A DNA stretch of 64,000 nt from Oscillospiraceae bacterium (GTDB lineage Bacteria > Bacillota > Clostridia > Oscillospirales > Ruminococcaceae). Position 1 is the stretch's first letter; each line of letters starts with the position of its first letter. The DNA lies in the NCBI GenBank assembly GCA_018380115.1, contig JAGZUF010000007.1:1-64000 (forward strand), read 5' to 3'. The notes under the pieces are model-generated. The model was given only the letters and a program-made list of their open reading frames with translations. It was not told the DNA's origin and did not search any database. The position numbers and the translations under genes were made by a program. Of the stretch, positions 1-7,790 are shown in pieces.

Positions 1-133
1 AGAGATTGCCCGTTTACGGGCTGTGGGGCAAATGATGCGAGCGGAATAAAATTCAGTGAGTCTTGAGATGTATGCCGGTAATAGGCCCTTATAGGGCCAG
101 CTCAAGCCCCCGGCTTAGCCGGTGGTTATGACC
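1..133 (+). repeat. Dispersed repeat copy A, IS200/IS605 right-end or omega-RNA-like
   Basis: About 133 bases align (roughly three quarters identical by eye) with 34084-34217. Both copies share a CCCG-TTA-CGGGCTG hairpin, a CTTGAG/CTCAAG (or CTCAGG) long-range pairing and a terminal hairpin (here CCCCCGGCTTAGCCGGTGG) followed by TTATGAC. That order of elements resembles the right end and overlapping guide RNA of TnpB-encoding IS200/IS605 elements. No tnpA or tnpB is in the window, so this would be a solo end. The left limit is cut by the window start. From 134 to 409 I see no gene or convincing site. Confidence 0.5.
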
Positions 134-409
134 GGCCTGAAAGGCCCGGTACGGAGAGAAAAAGTGCTGCTGCCGCTTCATACAGCGTGCGTTTTGCCCT
201 GGCAAGCTGCCGGCCCGGCGGGACAGTGAAGCAAGCTGTATCCCGTCAAGCTGCGCCCGCATCTTCTCTGCGCGGCTTTCCCACTTGCAGGAAAGCCATG
301 CGGGCCCCGCCTTGGGCATGCAAATGCCTGCGACGAGGCGATAAGCGCGAAACCGCCCATATCCCAGCGCCTTTTTTGCTTCACACCGTCTGAAAGGCAC
401 TGCCCCTGC

Positions 410-438
410 TTGCAAAAGCCGCCCGGGTATTGTAATAT
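410..438 (+). promoter_or_regulatory. Promoter of the lipoprotein gene
   Basis: TTGCAA (410-415) and TAATAT (433-438) are separated by 17 bases, about 60 bases before the GTG start at 498. A sigma-A-type match. Confidence 0.5.
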
Positions 439-497
439 GACCTTGCGGCGTGCTGGATACACGGCGCGGCAGGAAAAAAGACAGGGGGCGTTTCACG

Positions 498-947
498 GTG
501 AAAAGGGTGGCGCTGCTGCTTTGCATGCTGGCCCTGTGCACCGCTGCGGCGGGCTGCGCGCAGGAAACGGCCCTGCAACTTCCGTTTGACGCTGCACAGG
601 TGACGGGTGTTGAGATGTACCGCTTTACCGTGCCGGCGGACGCGGAGAAAAAGGTGCTGACGCAGGAGGCCGATATCAGGGCTGTGTATGAGCTGTTTGA
701 CGGCCTTGCGGTTTCAGACAGGAAAACGCGGGCGGAGGCCGGTGAAACTGTGACGGGCTTTCGCTTTTATCTGACGGACGGCGCCGAATACGAGCTTATT
801 TATTGCGCGCAGGGGGTAAAGAGGGGCAGACTGGTTATTCCCGGCGCGCAGGCGGAGTATTTCACGTCCGCGGATGTGGGGGCCGCCTGGCAGCATGGCG
901 GCGAGGCGGCCCCGGCGAAAGAGAGCGAACTGCCCGCCATAAGCTGA
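498..947 (+). CDS. Small secreted lipoprotein of unknown function
   Basis: A 149-residue protein. The GTG at 498 is chosen because AGGGGG lies about 8 bases upstream and the product then begins with a basic residue pair, a hydrophobic stretch (residues 4-18) and a lipobox-like AAGC, giving a lipoprotein anchored at the first cysteine of the mature chain. The remaining ~125 residues are soluble, mixed alpha/beta by eye, ending in an Ala/Glu-rich tail. I recognise no family. It stands alone, ahead of the convergent rpsF-ssb-rpsR operon. A non-lipidated secreted protein is possible since the lipobox lacks the usual leucine at -3. Confidence 0.7.
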   Translation: MKRVALLLCMLALCTAAAGCAQETALQLPFDAAQVTGVEMYRFTVPADAEKKVLTQEADIRAVYELFDGLAVSDRKTRAEAGETVTGFRFYLTDGAEYELIYCAQGVKRGRLVIPGAQAEYFTSADVGAAWQHGGEAAPAKESELPAIS

Positions 948-1164
948 AACGCCGGCACGGGGCGGATGCGCGACGCCCGCTGCAAAGGTGCTGCGCGCAT
1001 CTATAAGCCCGCCCCGACGGGCATCAGAGGCGACCGCCTGGCCGCCTGCACGGGCTGTGTAAAATGAACTTTACCCGCCCGGCGGACAGGTGGAGCCAGG
1101 CACTGTAAGGGCCTGGTCTTTGCCGCGGCCGGGTACAAGTGTGTGCCAGCGTCCCGGCATCAAA

Positions 1165-1200
1165 ATAAAAAATCCCCTGCCAGAAGGCGGGGGATTTTTA
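1165..1200 (-). terminator. Terminator of rpsF-ssb-rpsR
   Basis: A 14-15 bp stem (AAAATCCCCTGCC / GGCGGGGGATTTT) with an AGAA loop. Read on the minus strand it ends in a long T tract right after rpsR. The T run on the plus strand is shorter, so it may also stop the convergent lipoprotein transcript. Confidence 0.85.
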
Positions 1201-1211
1201 TATGAAACTGC

Positions 1212-1469
1212 TTAGTCGCTTACGTACGGCATCAGGGCCACGTGGCGCGCACGCTTGATGGCCACCGTCAGCTCGCGCTGATGGAAGGCGCAGGTGCCGG
1301 TGACGCGGCGGGGAATAATCTTCGCGCGCTCGGACACATACTTGCGCAGACGGGCGACATCTTTATAGTCGATGTGCTCGATGCGGTCCACGCAGAAGCT
1401 GCACACCTTTTTGCGGCCGCGGCGCTGCGGGCGGCCGCCGGCGCGGCCTTCCGGTCTGTCAAAAGCCAT
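1212..1469 (-). CDS. rpsR: 30S ribosomal protein S18
   Basis: An 85-residue basic protein with the S18 core CSFCVDRIEHIDYKD (from residue 23) and the C-terminal IPRRVTGTCAFHQRELTVAIKRAR block. It binds 16S rRNA next to S6 on the small-subunit platform. Its CxxC pair plus a later Cys and His suggests a zinc-binding form, as in many Firmicutes. Last gene of rpsF-ssb-rpsR, 25 bases after ssb, with GAAGGAGG-type ribosome binding site ahead of the ATG. Length is normal for S18 with a slightly extended Arg/Gly-rich N-terminus. Confidence 0.97.
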   Translation of the reverse strand: MAFDRPEGRAGGRPQRRGRKKVCSFCVDRIEHIDYKDVARLRKYVSERAKIIPRRVTGTCAFHQRELTVAIKRARHVALMPYVSD

Positions 1470-1494
1470 GGTTCGTTCCTCCTTATCGGGATGA

Positions 1495-1959
1495 TCAGAA
1501 AGGTAAATCTTCGTTTTCGTCGATTACGGCGAAATCGTCTGCCGAGCCGGCCGCAAAATTCACGGGCTGCTCGGGCACGGCGCGGGGCGCAGGCGCTGCG
1601 GCAGGGGCGGCGTAGCCGCCGGAATATCCGCCGCTGGAAGCCTTGCTCTCGGCGAAGTGGATGTTGTCTGCCACCACTTCATAGGCCGTGCGCTTGTTGC
1701 CGTTTTTGTCTTCATAATTGCGCGTCTGAAGGCTGCCGTTTACAGCAATCATGTTGCCCTTATGAAAATATTTGCACACGAATTCCGCGCTTTGGCGCCA
1801 GGCGACAATGTCGATGAAATCTGCCTTGCGTTCTTCGCCGGCGCGCACGAAGTTGCGGTCTACCGCGATGCGGAACGTACAGGTGGCAATTCCGTTCGGG
1901 GTATGGCGCAATTCCGGGTCCGCCACAAGGCGGCCCATCAAAGCAATCACGTTCAGCAT
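1495..1959 (-). CDS. ssb: Single-stranded DNA-binding protein
   Basis: A 154-residue SSB. Residues 1-105 form the OB fold (MLNVIALMGRLVADPEL, then the WRQSAEFVCKYFHKGNMIAVNGSLQTR core). Residues 106-145 are an Ala/Pro/Gly linker, and the chain ends in the acidic protein-interaction tip ENEDLPF. It coats single-stranded DNA and recruits replication and repair enzymes through that tip. Start and stop with rpsF overlap by one base (TAATG), so translation is probably coupled. It sits between the S6 and S18 genes, the standard bacterial arrangement. Confidence 0.97.
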   Translation of the reverse strand: MLNVIALMGRLVADPELRHTPNGIATCTFRIAVDRNFVRAGEERKADFIDIVAWRQSAEFVCKYFHKGNMIAVNGSLQTRNYEDKNGNKRTAYEVVADNIHFAESKASSGGYSGGYAAPAAAPAPRAVPEQPVNFAAGSADDFAVIDENEDLPF

Positions 1960-2264
1960 TATTTTGCCTCCGTTTCAGCTTCTTCGGGTTTGGCGACAAT
2001 CATCGTGCGCAGCACGCCGTCGGTGATTTTGTACACGCGGTCCAGCTCTGCGGGGAAATCGGGGCCGGATGTGAAGCTGATCACCGTGTACACGCCTTCC
2101 GTCTCATCGTTGATGGGGTAGGCCAGCTTGCGCGTGCCCCACTCGTCAACAGAATCGATGGTGCCGTTCGCCTCAATCATGGATTTGAACTTGCCCACCA
2201 GCGCGGCGGACGCCTCCTCATCCAGGCCGGCCTTCGTCACCAGCATGGTCTCGTATTTTGCCAT
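1959..2264 (-). CDS. rpsF: 30S ribosomal protein S6
   Basis: 101 residues starting MAKYETMLVTKAGLDEE, with the S6 signature YPINDETEGVYTVISF in the middle and a Glu/Ala-rich C-terminus. S6 pairs with S18 in the platform of the 30S subunit. The ATG at 2264 is chosen over an upstream in-frame ATG because a perfect AAAGGAGGTG lies 6-8 bases before it and homologous S6 proteins start here. First gene of the operon, driven by the promoter at 2350-2379. Confidence 0.97.
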   Translation of the reverse strand: MAKYETMLVTKAGLDEEASAALVGKFKSMIEANGTIDSVDEWGTRKLAYPINDETEGVYTVISFTSGPDFPAELDRVYKITDGVLRTMIVAKPEEAETEAK

Positions 2265-2349
2265 TTCTGTGCACCTCCTTTTGGACTTATGGCCTCCCCG
2301 TCCAGATGCAGGGAAGCAAGGATAGCCTGCCGTTTCTGACAAGCAATTT

Positions 2350-2379
2350 ATTATACAATAAAACAGCGCACCCTGTCAA
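2350..2379 (-). promoter_or_regulatory. Promoter of rpsF-ssb-rpsR, inside the galU terminator
   Basis: Read on the minus strand: consensus TTGACA (2374-2379), 18-base spacer, consensus TATAAT (2350-2355). The spacer and -35 box are built from the arm and loop side of the galU terminator hairpin at 2358-2409. Confidence 0.85.
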
Positions 2380-2409
2380 GCAGAGCTTTGGCAGGATGCG
2401 CTGTTTTAT
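2358..2409 (-). terminator. Terminator of the zinc-ribbon protein-galU operon
   Basis: A long stem, AAAACAGCGCA(C/T)CCTG(T/C)CAA pairing across a short loop, with T/A runs on both sides. It follows galU by about 35 bases on the minus strand. Confidence 0.8.
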
Positions 2410-2443
2410 GCGTGCTTTTTCATTTTTCTGAAATGGGCCTGCC

Positions 2444-3319
2444 TCACAGCGAGGCGGCAAGCTGTTTCAGATAGCTTCGGAACTCTTCGCCTATCTCGGC
2501 ATGGCGCAGGGCCGTCTCTACCTGGGCCTGCATCACGCCCAGCTTCGAGCCCATGTCGTAGCGCTTGCCAGTGAAATCGACGCCCGTCATGCCGCCCGTG
2601 CGGGCAATGACGGCCATGGCATCTGTAAGCTGTATCTCGCCGCCCGCGCCGGGGGCCGTGTTTTCCAAAAGGGGGTAGATGTCGGGTGTCAGCAGGCAGC
2701 GGCCCAGAATGGAATACAGGCTGAACTCCTGCCCGGGGGCGGGCTTTTCTATCATGTCCGTGATGTCGTAGAGGTTGTCTTTGATGCGGGTGCATTTCAT
2801 AGAGGAATATTTGCGGATGGCCTCGCGGCTCACCTCTTTGATGCCCACGCAGGGCCTGCCCGTCTCGCCGTAGGCGCGGATGAGCTGTGCGGCCACGGGG
2901 TCTTCGCCCATGATGACGTCGTCGCCGTACAATACTACGAACGGCTCGTCTGCCGTGAAGGGCTTTGCCTTCAGAATGGCATGGCCGAGGCCCTTTGTCT
3001 CTTTCTGGCGCAGAAAGAAGATGTCTGCCAGGTTGGCGATGCCAAGGCACTGCTCCAGCATCTGGGCCTTGGCGGGGTTTGCCTCCAAATTGCGCTCCAG
3101 CTCAAAGGCGTGGTCAAAGTGGTCCTCCATAATGCCCTTGCCGCGCCCGGTGATGATAAGAATTTCTTCAATGCCTGCGGCCACGGCCTCTTCCACGATA
3201 TATTGAATGGCGGGCTTATCCACAATGGGCAGCATCTCTTTGGGCATGGCCTTCGTGGCGGGCAGCACGCGCGTGCCCAGGCCTGCGGCGGGGATGACGG
3301 CTTTGCGTATTTTGTGCAT
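2444..3319 (-). CDS. galU: UTP-glucose-1-phosphate uridylyltransferase
   Basis: 291 residues, full length for GalU. It makes UDP-glucose from UTP and glucose-1-phosphate for glycolipid, capsule and teichoic acid precursors in the cytoplasm. The nucleotide-binding motif AVIPAAGLGTRVLPATKAMPKEM is at residues 8-30 (GxGTR and the KEM lysine). VVLYGDDVIM around residue 130, the IEKP block (around residue 190) and YDMGSKLG near the C-terminus are also typical. It lies 56 bases after the zinc-ribbon membrane protein gene on the same strand, with GGAAGG before the ATG, so the two are probably cotranscribed. Confidence 0.96.
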   Translation of the reverse strand: MHKIRKAVIPAAGLGTRVLPATKAMPKEMLPIVDKPAIQYIVEEAVAAGIEEILIITGRGKGIMEDHFDHAFELERNLEANPAKAQMLEQCLGIANLADIFFLRQKETKGLGHAILKAKPFTADEPFVVLYGDDVIMGEDPVAAQLIRAYGETGRPCVGIKEVSREAIRKYSSMKCTRIKDNLYDITDMIEKPAPGQEFSLYSILGRCLLTPDIYPLLENTAPGAGGEIQLTDAMAVIARTGGMTGVDFTGKRYDMGSKLGVMQAQVETALRHAEIGEEFRSYLKQLAASL

Positions 3320-3375
3320 GTTTTGTTACCTTCCTTTTTCATTCTGAAGCCGCCGGGCGGCGGCGGAAAACAATG

Positions 3376-4437
3376 TTACAGAATGGCGCCGTTCGGCGCA
3401 CTGTAGCCGCCGGTGAGGCCGGTGAGCCCATAGTAAGAGGCAAGCTCCATCAGGCGTTCGGGGCCAACCCAAAGGCCGAAGGCATAGCACAGGGCCAGGT
3501 AGGCCACCAGCGCCAGCACAATGGCAAGCACGCTGGTGCCGCCCGTGCGCATCAGCCGCGCGGCATATTCGCGCGGGGCAAGGCCCTCGCTTTGCACAGC
3601 GCGTATTTTTTTTACCGCATGGCGGCGGTAGAGGTACACGGCGAACATGGCGAAGAACACCTGTAAAAGCAGGCCAGCCATGCTGCCCACCTGCGCAAGC
3701 ACCACAAGAGCCTGGGCGGACAGCGCGTTTCCCAGCGGCAGCCCCAGAAGCTGGAACATGGAAAGAAAGCTGGGGATGCTGCACACAAGGCTGCCCGCCA
3801 GGGCAAGCGCCGCCCAGCCGTACATTTTGCGGTATAAAAAGTAAAGCGGTGCGAAGAAAAACGCCGAAAAGCAGAAGCCGAATTTGCGGCCCGCCGCATC
3901 CATGCGGCCGAATTGATAAAGGTAATACGGCGTGCTGGGGCCGATATAGGCCTGCCACTCGGAGGCGGAGATGCCGTCGAAGCTGGCGGCCGGCTGTGCC
4001 GCGGCGGCACCCCAGCCGGGCCGTGCGCCGAACCCGGGCTGCCCATAGCCCGGCGCGGGGCCGCCCGGCCGCGCATAGGGGTTTGCGCCGGCAGGGCCCT
4101 GCCGACTGCCGGCGCGGGCCGAAAGGGGCGTGCCGCAGTTTTCGCAGAACAGCGCCCCGGGACGGTTTTGCGCACCGCAGGAAGGGCAGGCGCGCGGCGC
4201 GCCGCCTGTGGGCTGCGCGCTCTGCGGGCCGCCGGCCGCAGAAGCCTCCTGCTGCGGCCTTTCCGGCGGCCGCCAGGCATAGCCTGCGGCGTGCTGCGCC
4301 TCGTGCACGCAGCCGCCCGCCGCCTCATAGCAGGCGCGGTGATACGGCGTGCCGCACTCGGGGCACACCACAATGTCATCGCCCGCTGCAAAGGGCTTGC
4401 GGCACACGCTGCACTCACAGCCCAGGTATTCGTTCAT
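3376..4437 (-). CDS. RING-like/zinc-ribbon membrane protein (DUF2628-type)
   Basis: 353 residues. Residues 7-45 carry a Cys/His cluster (C9, C12, C25, C28, H33, C36, C43, H45) resembling prokaryotic RING-type fingers. Residues 84-101 are a zinc ribbon (CPSC...CENC). A Gly/Pro-rich linker follows to about 150, then a C-terminal half with four or five membrane helices containing the YLYQFGRMDAAGRKFGFCFSAFFFAPLYFLYRKM region typical of DUF2628. The ATG at 4437 follows AAAGGAGG. Role unknown; zinc-ribbon plus membrane architecture suggests a cytoplasmic sensor or quality-control module on a membrane anchor. Probably cotranscribed with galU. Confidence 0.8.
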   Translation of the reverse strand: MNEYLGCECSVCRKPFAAGDDIVVCPECGTPYHRACYEAAGGCVHEAQHAAGYAWRPPERPQQEASAAGGPQSAQPTGGAPRACPSCGAQNRPGALFCENCGTPLSARAGSRQGPAGANPYARPGGPAPGYGQPGFGARPGWGAAAAQPAASFDGISASEWQAYIGPSTPYYLYQFGRMDAAGRKFGFCFSAFFFAPLYFLYRKMYGWAALALAGSLVCSIPSFLSMFQLLGLPLGNALSAQALVVLAQVGSMAGLLLQVFFAMFAVYLYRRHAVKKIRAVQSEGLAPREYAARLMRTGGTSVLAIVLALVAYLALCYAFGLWVGPERLMELASYYGLTGLTGGYSAPNGAIL

Positions 4438-4624
4438 CAAAACAATGCCTCCTTTGGCATGGAGGCCCGCGCCGGGGTGCTGCGCACATTGGGCGCGGGC
4501 AAATGGACAAACTTACTTTACCTTACACTATACCGCAAAACGCGCCAAAAAGCAAAAGGTATTTGTGTGAAAGACGCAGGCCGCGCCCGGCGCATTTTCC
4601 CGCCCGCGCAGGGCCCCGGGCATC

Positions 4625-4654
4625 TTTACAAGCGGGGCGTGGGTTTGGTATAAT
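4625..4654 (+). promoter_or_regulatory. prfB: Promoter of prfB
   Basis: TTTACA (4625-4630), 18-base spacer, consensus TATAAT (4649-4654), about 70 bases before the prfB ATG. Confidence 0.85.
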
Positions 4655-4724
4655 AGGCCAGAGTAATGAAGCCGTGATGCGGCGGGGCACCCCGCCCAGA
4701 GAGTGCGAAGGAACGAGGAAACGT

Positions 4725-5846
4725 ATGGTATTACTGGATGAAGTGAAGCGCAGCCTTTCTGAGCTGCAGCCTGAGGTGGCGGACCTGGCCGATGCTTTGG
4801 CCATCGAGCGCAGCAGGCTGCGCCTGGAGGAGCTGGAGAATAAAAGTGCAGACCCTGCCTTTTACGACGATGCGGCCAATTCCGGCAAGGTGTTTGCCGA
4901 GATGGGCGAAATAAAAGAGCGGCTGGAGAACTACCGCCAGCTGCAGGAGCTTTGCAGCGATGCCGAGACGCTTTTGGAGATGTGTGCCGAGGACGAGACG
5001 GACGAGGCCATGGCTGAGGAGGCCCGGCAGACGGTGGACACCCTGGCCGAAAAGGTGGAGCAGATGCGCCTTGTGACGCTTTTGACGGGCGAGTACGACG
5101 CGAACAACGCCATCCTTACCTTCCATGCGGGCGCGGGCGGCACGGAGGCGCAGGACTGGGCCGAGATGCTGTTCCGCATGTATACGCGCTTTGGCGCGCG
5201 CCACGGCTGGAACGTGAAAACGCTGGATTACCTGGACGGCGACGAGGCGGGCCTGAAAAGCGCGTCCATCCTCATTGAAGGGCACAATGCCTACGGCTTT
5301 TTGAAAAGCGAGAACGGCGTGCACCGGCTGGTGCGCGTTTCGCCGTTCGATGCGTCGGGCCGCCGCCACACCAGCTTTGCCTCGCTGGAGGTAATGCCGG
5401 AGATGGACGACAAAATAACGGTGGAAATCCGCCCTGAGGACATCAAGATGGAGGTGTTCCGCTCGTCCGGTGCGGGCGGCCAGCACATCAACAAAACGTC
5501 CTCTGCCGTGCGCCTCATCCACATCCCCACGGGCATTGTGGTGAGCTGCCAGAACGAGCGCAGCCAGTTCCAGAACCGCGACATGTGCATGAAGATGCTG
5601 GCCGCAAAGCTGTACCAGATAAAAGAGCGCGAGCATCTGGACAAAATAAGCGATATTAAAGGCGTGCAGAAAGAGATAGCCTGGGGCAGCCAGATACGCA
5701 GCTATGTGTTCATGCCCTATACCCTTGTGAAGGACCACCGCACAGGCTTTGAAAACGGCAATGTGGAGGCTGTGATGGACGGCGACCTGGACGGCTTTAT
5801 CAACGCCTACCTGAAGGCGGCCAGCAAGGGCGAGCTTGCAAAATGA
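4725..5846 (+). CDS. prfB: Peptide chain release factor 2
   Basis: 373 residues. RF2 reads UGA and UAA and triggers peptide release. The stop-reading SPF tripeptide is at about 206-208 and the catalytic GGQ at 251-253 (SSGAGGQHINKTSSAVR). The ATG at 4725 follows GAACGAGG. Most bacterial prfB genes contain an in-frame UGA near codon 25 that needs a +1 frameshift; here the matching stretch (DLADALAIERSRLRLEELE) is continuous with no stop, so the autoregulatory frameshift is absent. The same frame stays open far upstream (to 3849), but that part is antisense to the zinc-ribbon gene and is not coding. Confidence 0.96.
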   Translation: MVLLDEVKRSLSELQPEVADLADALAIERSRLRLEELENKSADPAFYDDAANSGKVFAEMGEIKERLENYRQLQELCSDAETLLEMCAEDETDEAMAEEARQTVDTLAEKVEQMRLVTLLTGEYDANNAILTFHAGAGGTEAQDWAEMLFRMYTRFGARHGWNVKTLDYLDGDEAGLKSASILIEGHNAYGFLKSENGVHRLVRVSPFDASGRRHTSFASLEVMPEMDDKITVEIRPEDIKMEVFRSSGAGGQHINKTSSAVRLIHIPTGIVVSCQNERSQFQNRDMCMKMLAAKLYQIKEREHLDKISDIKGVQKEIAWGSQIRSYVFMPYTLVKDHRTGFENGNVEAVMDGDLDGFINAYLKAASKGELAK

Positions 5847-5865
5847 GCCATGCCGCAAAAAGCAG

Positions 5866-5892
5866 AAACACGGGTGCATTCCCGTGTTTTTT
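5866..5892 (+). terminator. Terminator of prfB
   Basis: AAACACGGG (5866-5874), loop TGCATT, CCCGTGTTT followed by six T, 20 bases after the prfB stop. Confidence 0.9.
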
Positions 5893-5940
5893 AATTCACG
5901 GGCCGCGCGCGGCCCGGCTGCAGTGGAAAGGGGGAGCAGG

Positions 5941-7434
5941 ATGCGCACACTGCAAAAGCTGACCGGGCTGTGCCTGCCGGAAAAGACGGTTTTCTGGCTG
6001 GTGCTGGCGGTGCTTGTGTTGATGCTGGCGCCGATGCTGCTGGTGGCGCAGTACAATGTGCCCTGTGCGGACGATTACCATTTCGGCGCGCCCACTCACG
6101 CGGCGTGGCAGGCCACGCACTCGCTTGCCTCTGTTGTGCAGGCAGCCTGCGGGAAGGTGGCCGAGCGGTACGTCAACTGGCAGGGCACTTACAGCGCCAT
6201 GTTCCTGATGGCGCTGCAGCCGGCCGTGTTCGGCAACGGCTTTTATGCGCTGGTGCCGTTCCTCACGCTGGGCGCGCTGGCGGCGGGCACGTGCTTTTTC
6301 TGCCTTTCGCTGTTCACAAGGCTGCTTGGCGCAGGCCGGTGGCAGGCGCTGGTGCTTGCGCTGGTGTGGCTTGGCATAGACACACAGCTTCTGCCCAGCG
6401 CGGTGCAGGGCTTTTACTGGTATAACGGCGCTGTTTTCTACACCTTTTTCTTCGGCGTGCAGCTGTTTTATTTCGGCGTGCTGGCAAGGTACCTTGCCGC
6501 GGGGCAGGCAGCCGGGCGCCGCGGCGCCGCCTTTGTGGCGGGCCTGTGTGTGATGGGCCTTTTTCTGGGCGGCGGCAACCTTGTCACGGCCTTCGGCACG
6601 CTGCTGGTTTCGGCGTGCGTGCTGTGCCTGCTGGCCGTGATGAAAAACAGGCGCTGGCGTGCGCTTTTGCTTCCCTTTGCCTTTCTGCTGGCGGGCTTTC
6701 TGGTAAATGTGTGCGCGCCGGGCAACAGCGTGCGCCAGCAAAGCGAGGGCGGCGAGCCCCTGCCTGCGGCGCTGGCCGTGCTGCGGGCCGTTCAGGAGGC
6801 TGTTTTGCAGCTTGACAAAAACCTGACGCTGCCCATTTTACTGGCGCTGGTGTTTCTGCTGCCCGTGCTGTGGAACGCCGCGGCCGCCGCGCGCCTGACG
6901 TTCCGCTGGCCGCTTTTGTTTTTCGTGCTCACCTTCGGCCTGTATGCAGCGCAGTTCTGCCCCACATGGTATGCGCTCAAGCAGGCCGGGCCGGACAGGC
7001 TGCTGGACATCATCTTCTATTCGGCCTTCTTTTGGATGGCCGCCAACCTGTTCTATTTCCTCGGCTGGCTGCAAAGGCGGCTGTGGGCGGAAGGCGGTGC
7101 CGTGCCGCAGGGGCGCTGCACCCTCGGCTTTGCGGCTGTGACGGCGGCTCTGCTGGCGGTGAGCTGCTTTGCCATGCGGGACACGCTGAACTTTACCAGC
7201 ATCCAGGCATGGAACGCGCTGCGCACCGGGCAGGCGCGGCAGTACCACGCGGAATTTGAGGCCCGCGTGGAAATACTGGAGGACGCCGCCCGGCCGGACG
7301 CCGTTTTGCAGCCCTATTCCGTGCGGCCGCGCGTGCTTTTCTTTGACGACGCCACACCTAATGCGGATAACTGGCGCAACGAGGCCCTGCGGGACTATTA
7401 CGGCAAAAATTCCGTCATTGTGCTGCCGCCGTAA
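5941..7434 (+). CDS. DUF6056-type polytopic membrane protein
   Basis: 497 residues with about ten to twelve hydrophobic helices. After a first helix (about residues 17-38) comes VAQYNVPCADDYHFGAP. This acidic DDY motif just after helix 1 is characteristic of DUF6056/GT-C-like proteins, where an acidic pair in the first extracytoplasmic loop binds a lipid-linked sugar donor. The C-terminal ~60 residues are soluble and end in PRVLFFDDATPNADNW. The ATG at 5941 follows AAGGGGGAGCAGG; upstream in-frame codons belong to the terminator region. Probably a cell-envelope glycan transferase or ligase; substrate unknown. Monocistronic. Confidence 0.75.
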   Translation: MRTLQKLTGLCLPEKTVFWLVLAVLVLMLAPMLLVAQYNVPCADDYHFGAPTHAAWQATHSLASVVQAACGKVAERYVNWQGTYSAMFLMALQPAVFGNGFYALVPFLTLGALAAGTCFFCLSLFTRLLGAGRWQALVLALVWLGIDTQLLPSAVQGFYWYNGAVFYTFFFGVQLFYFGVLARYLAAGQAAGRRGAAFVAGLCVMGLFLGGGNLVTAFGTLLVSACVLCLLAVMKNRRWRALLLPFAFLLAGFLVNVCAPGNSVRQQSEGGEPLPAALAVLRAVQEAVLQLDKNLTLPILLALVFLLPVLWNAAAAARLTFRWPLLFFVLTFGLYAAQFCPTWYALKQAGPDRLLDIIFYSAFFWMAANLFYFLGWLQRRLWAEGGAVPQGRCTLGFAAVTAALLAVSCFAMRDTLNFTSIQAWNALRTGQARQYHAEFEARVEILEDAARPDAVLQPYSVRPRVLFFDDATPNADNWRNEALRDYYGKNSVIVLPP

Positions 7435-7549
7435 GGCGGCGATTATAAAAGCGGCGCCCTGTTTGGGCGCACCGACGCAGAAAGTCGTTGCCCCTGAAAG
7501 GCAATTTTTCGCCCGGCGTCTTCGGCTTTCCGTGACAGCCACAGAGGCT

Positions 7550-7745
7550 GCCTGCGGAAAGCCTCCCTGCGCTGCCTCCCAAATTGCCGCTTGCGGGGCG
7601 CTGCGCAGCTTTGGCCCGGCGTTTCTGAAGAAGTGGCGTGCAAAAAAGCCCGGCAATCCTGACGGATTGCCGGGCTTTTGCGTGCATCGGGCGCCAAAGG
7701 CGGCAGCCAAAACCGATGGGTTCCTGTGCCAACGCGCCTTTCCGG
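7550..7745. repeat. Dispersed repeat, copy 1 (partner at 37443-37575)
   Basis: The block starting GCCTGCGGAAAGCCT, through CAAA-T-CCG-TT and GGC-CGGCG, then GCATC-G-CGCCAAAG and CAACGCGCCTT, recurs in the same order at 37443-37575. This copy has a terminator hairpin (7643-7679) between the two halves that the other copy lacks. No credible gene lies in 7435-7790. Confidence 0.45.
7643..7679 (-). terminator. Terminator, probably of the MATE gene
   Basis: AAAGCCCGGCAATC / GATTGCCGGGCTTT with a CTGACG loop; T runs on both strands, so it can also act on the plus strand downstream of the DUF6056 gene. Confidence 0.8.
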
Positions 7746-7790
7746 CTTTTGCCGGCAGGGCGCTGCTTTTGCATGCAGAGGTCAATGAGG

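Noticed and set aside
3849..4724. Long in-frame extension upstream of prfB
   Set aside because: It is antisense to the zinc-ribbon gene, Arg/Pro-rich, and the prfB promoter lies inside it at 4625-4654.
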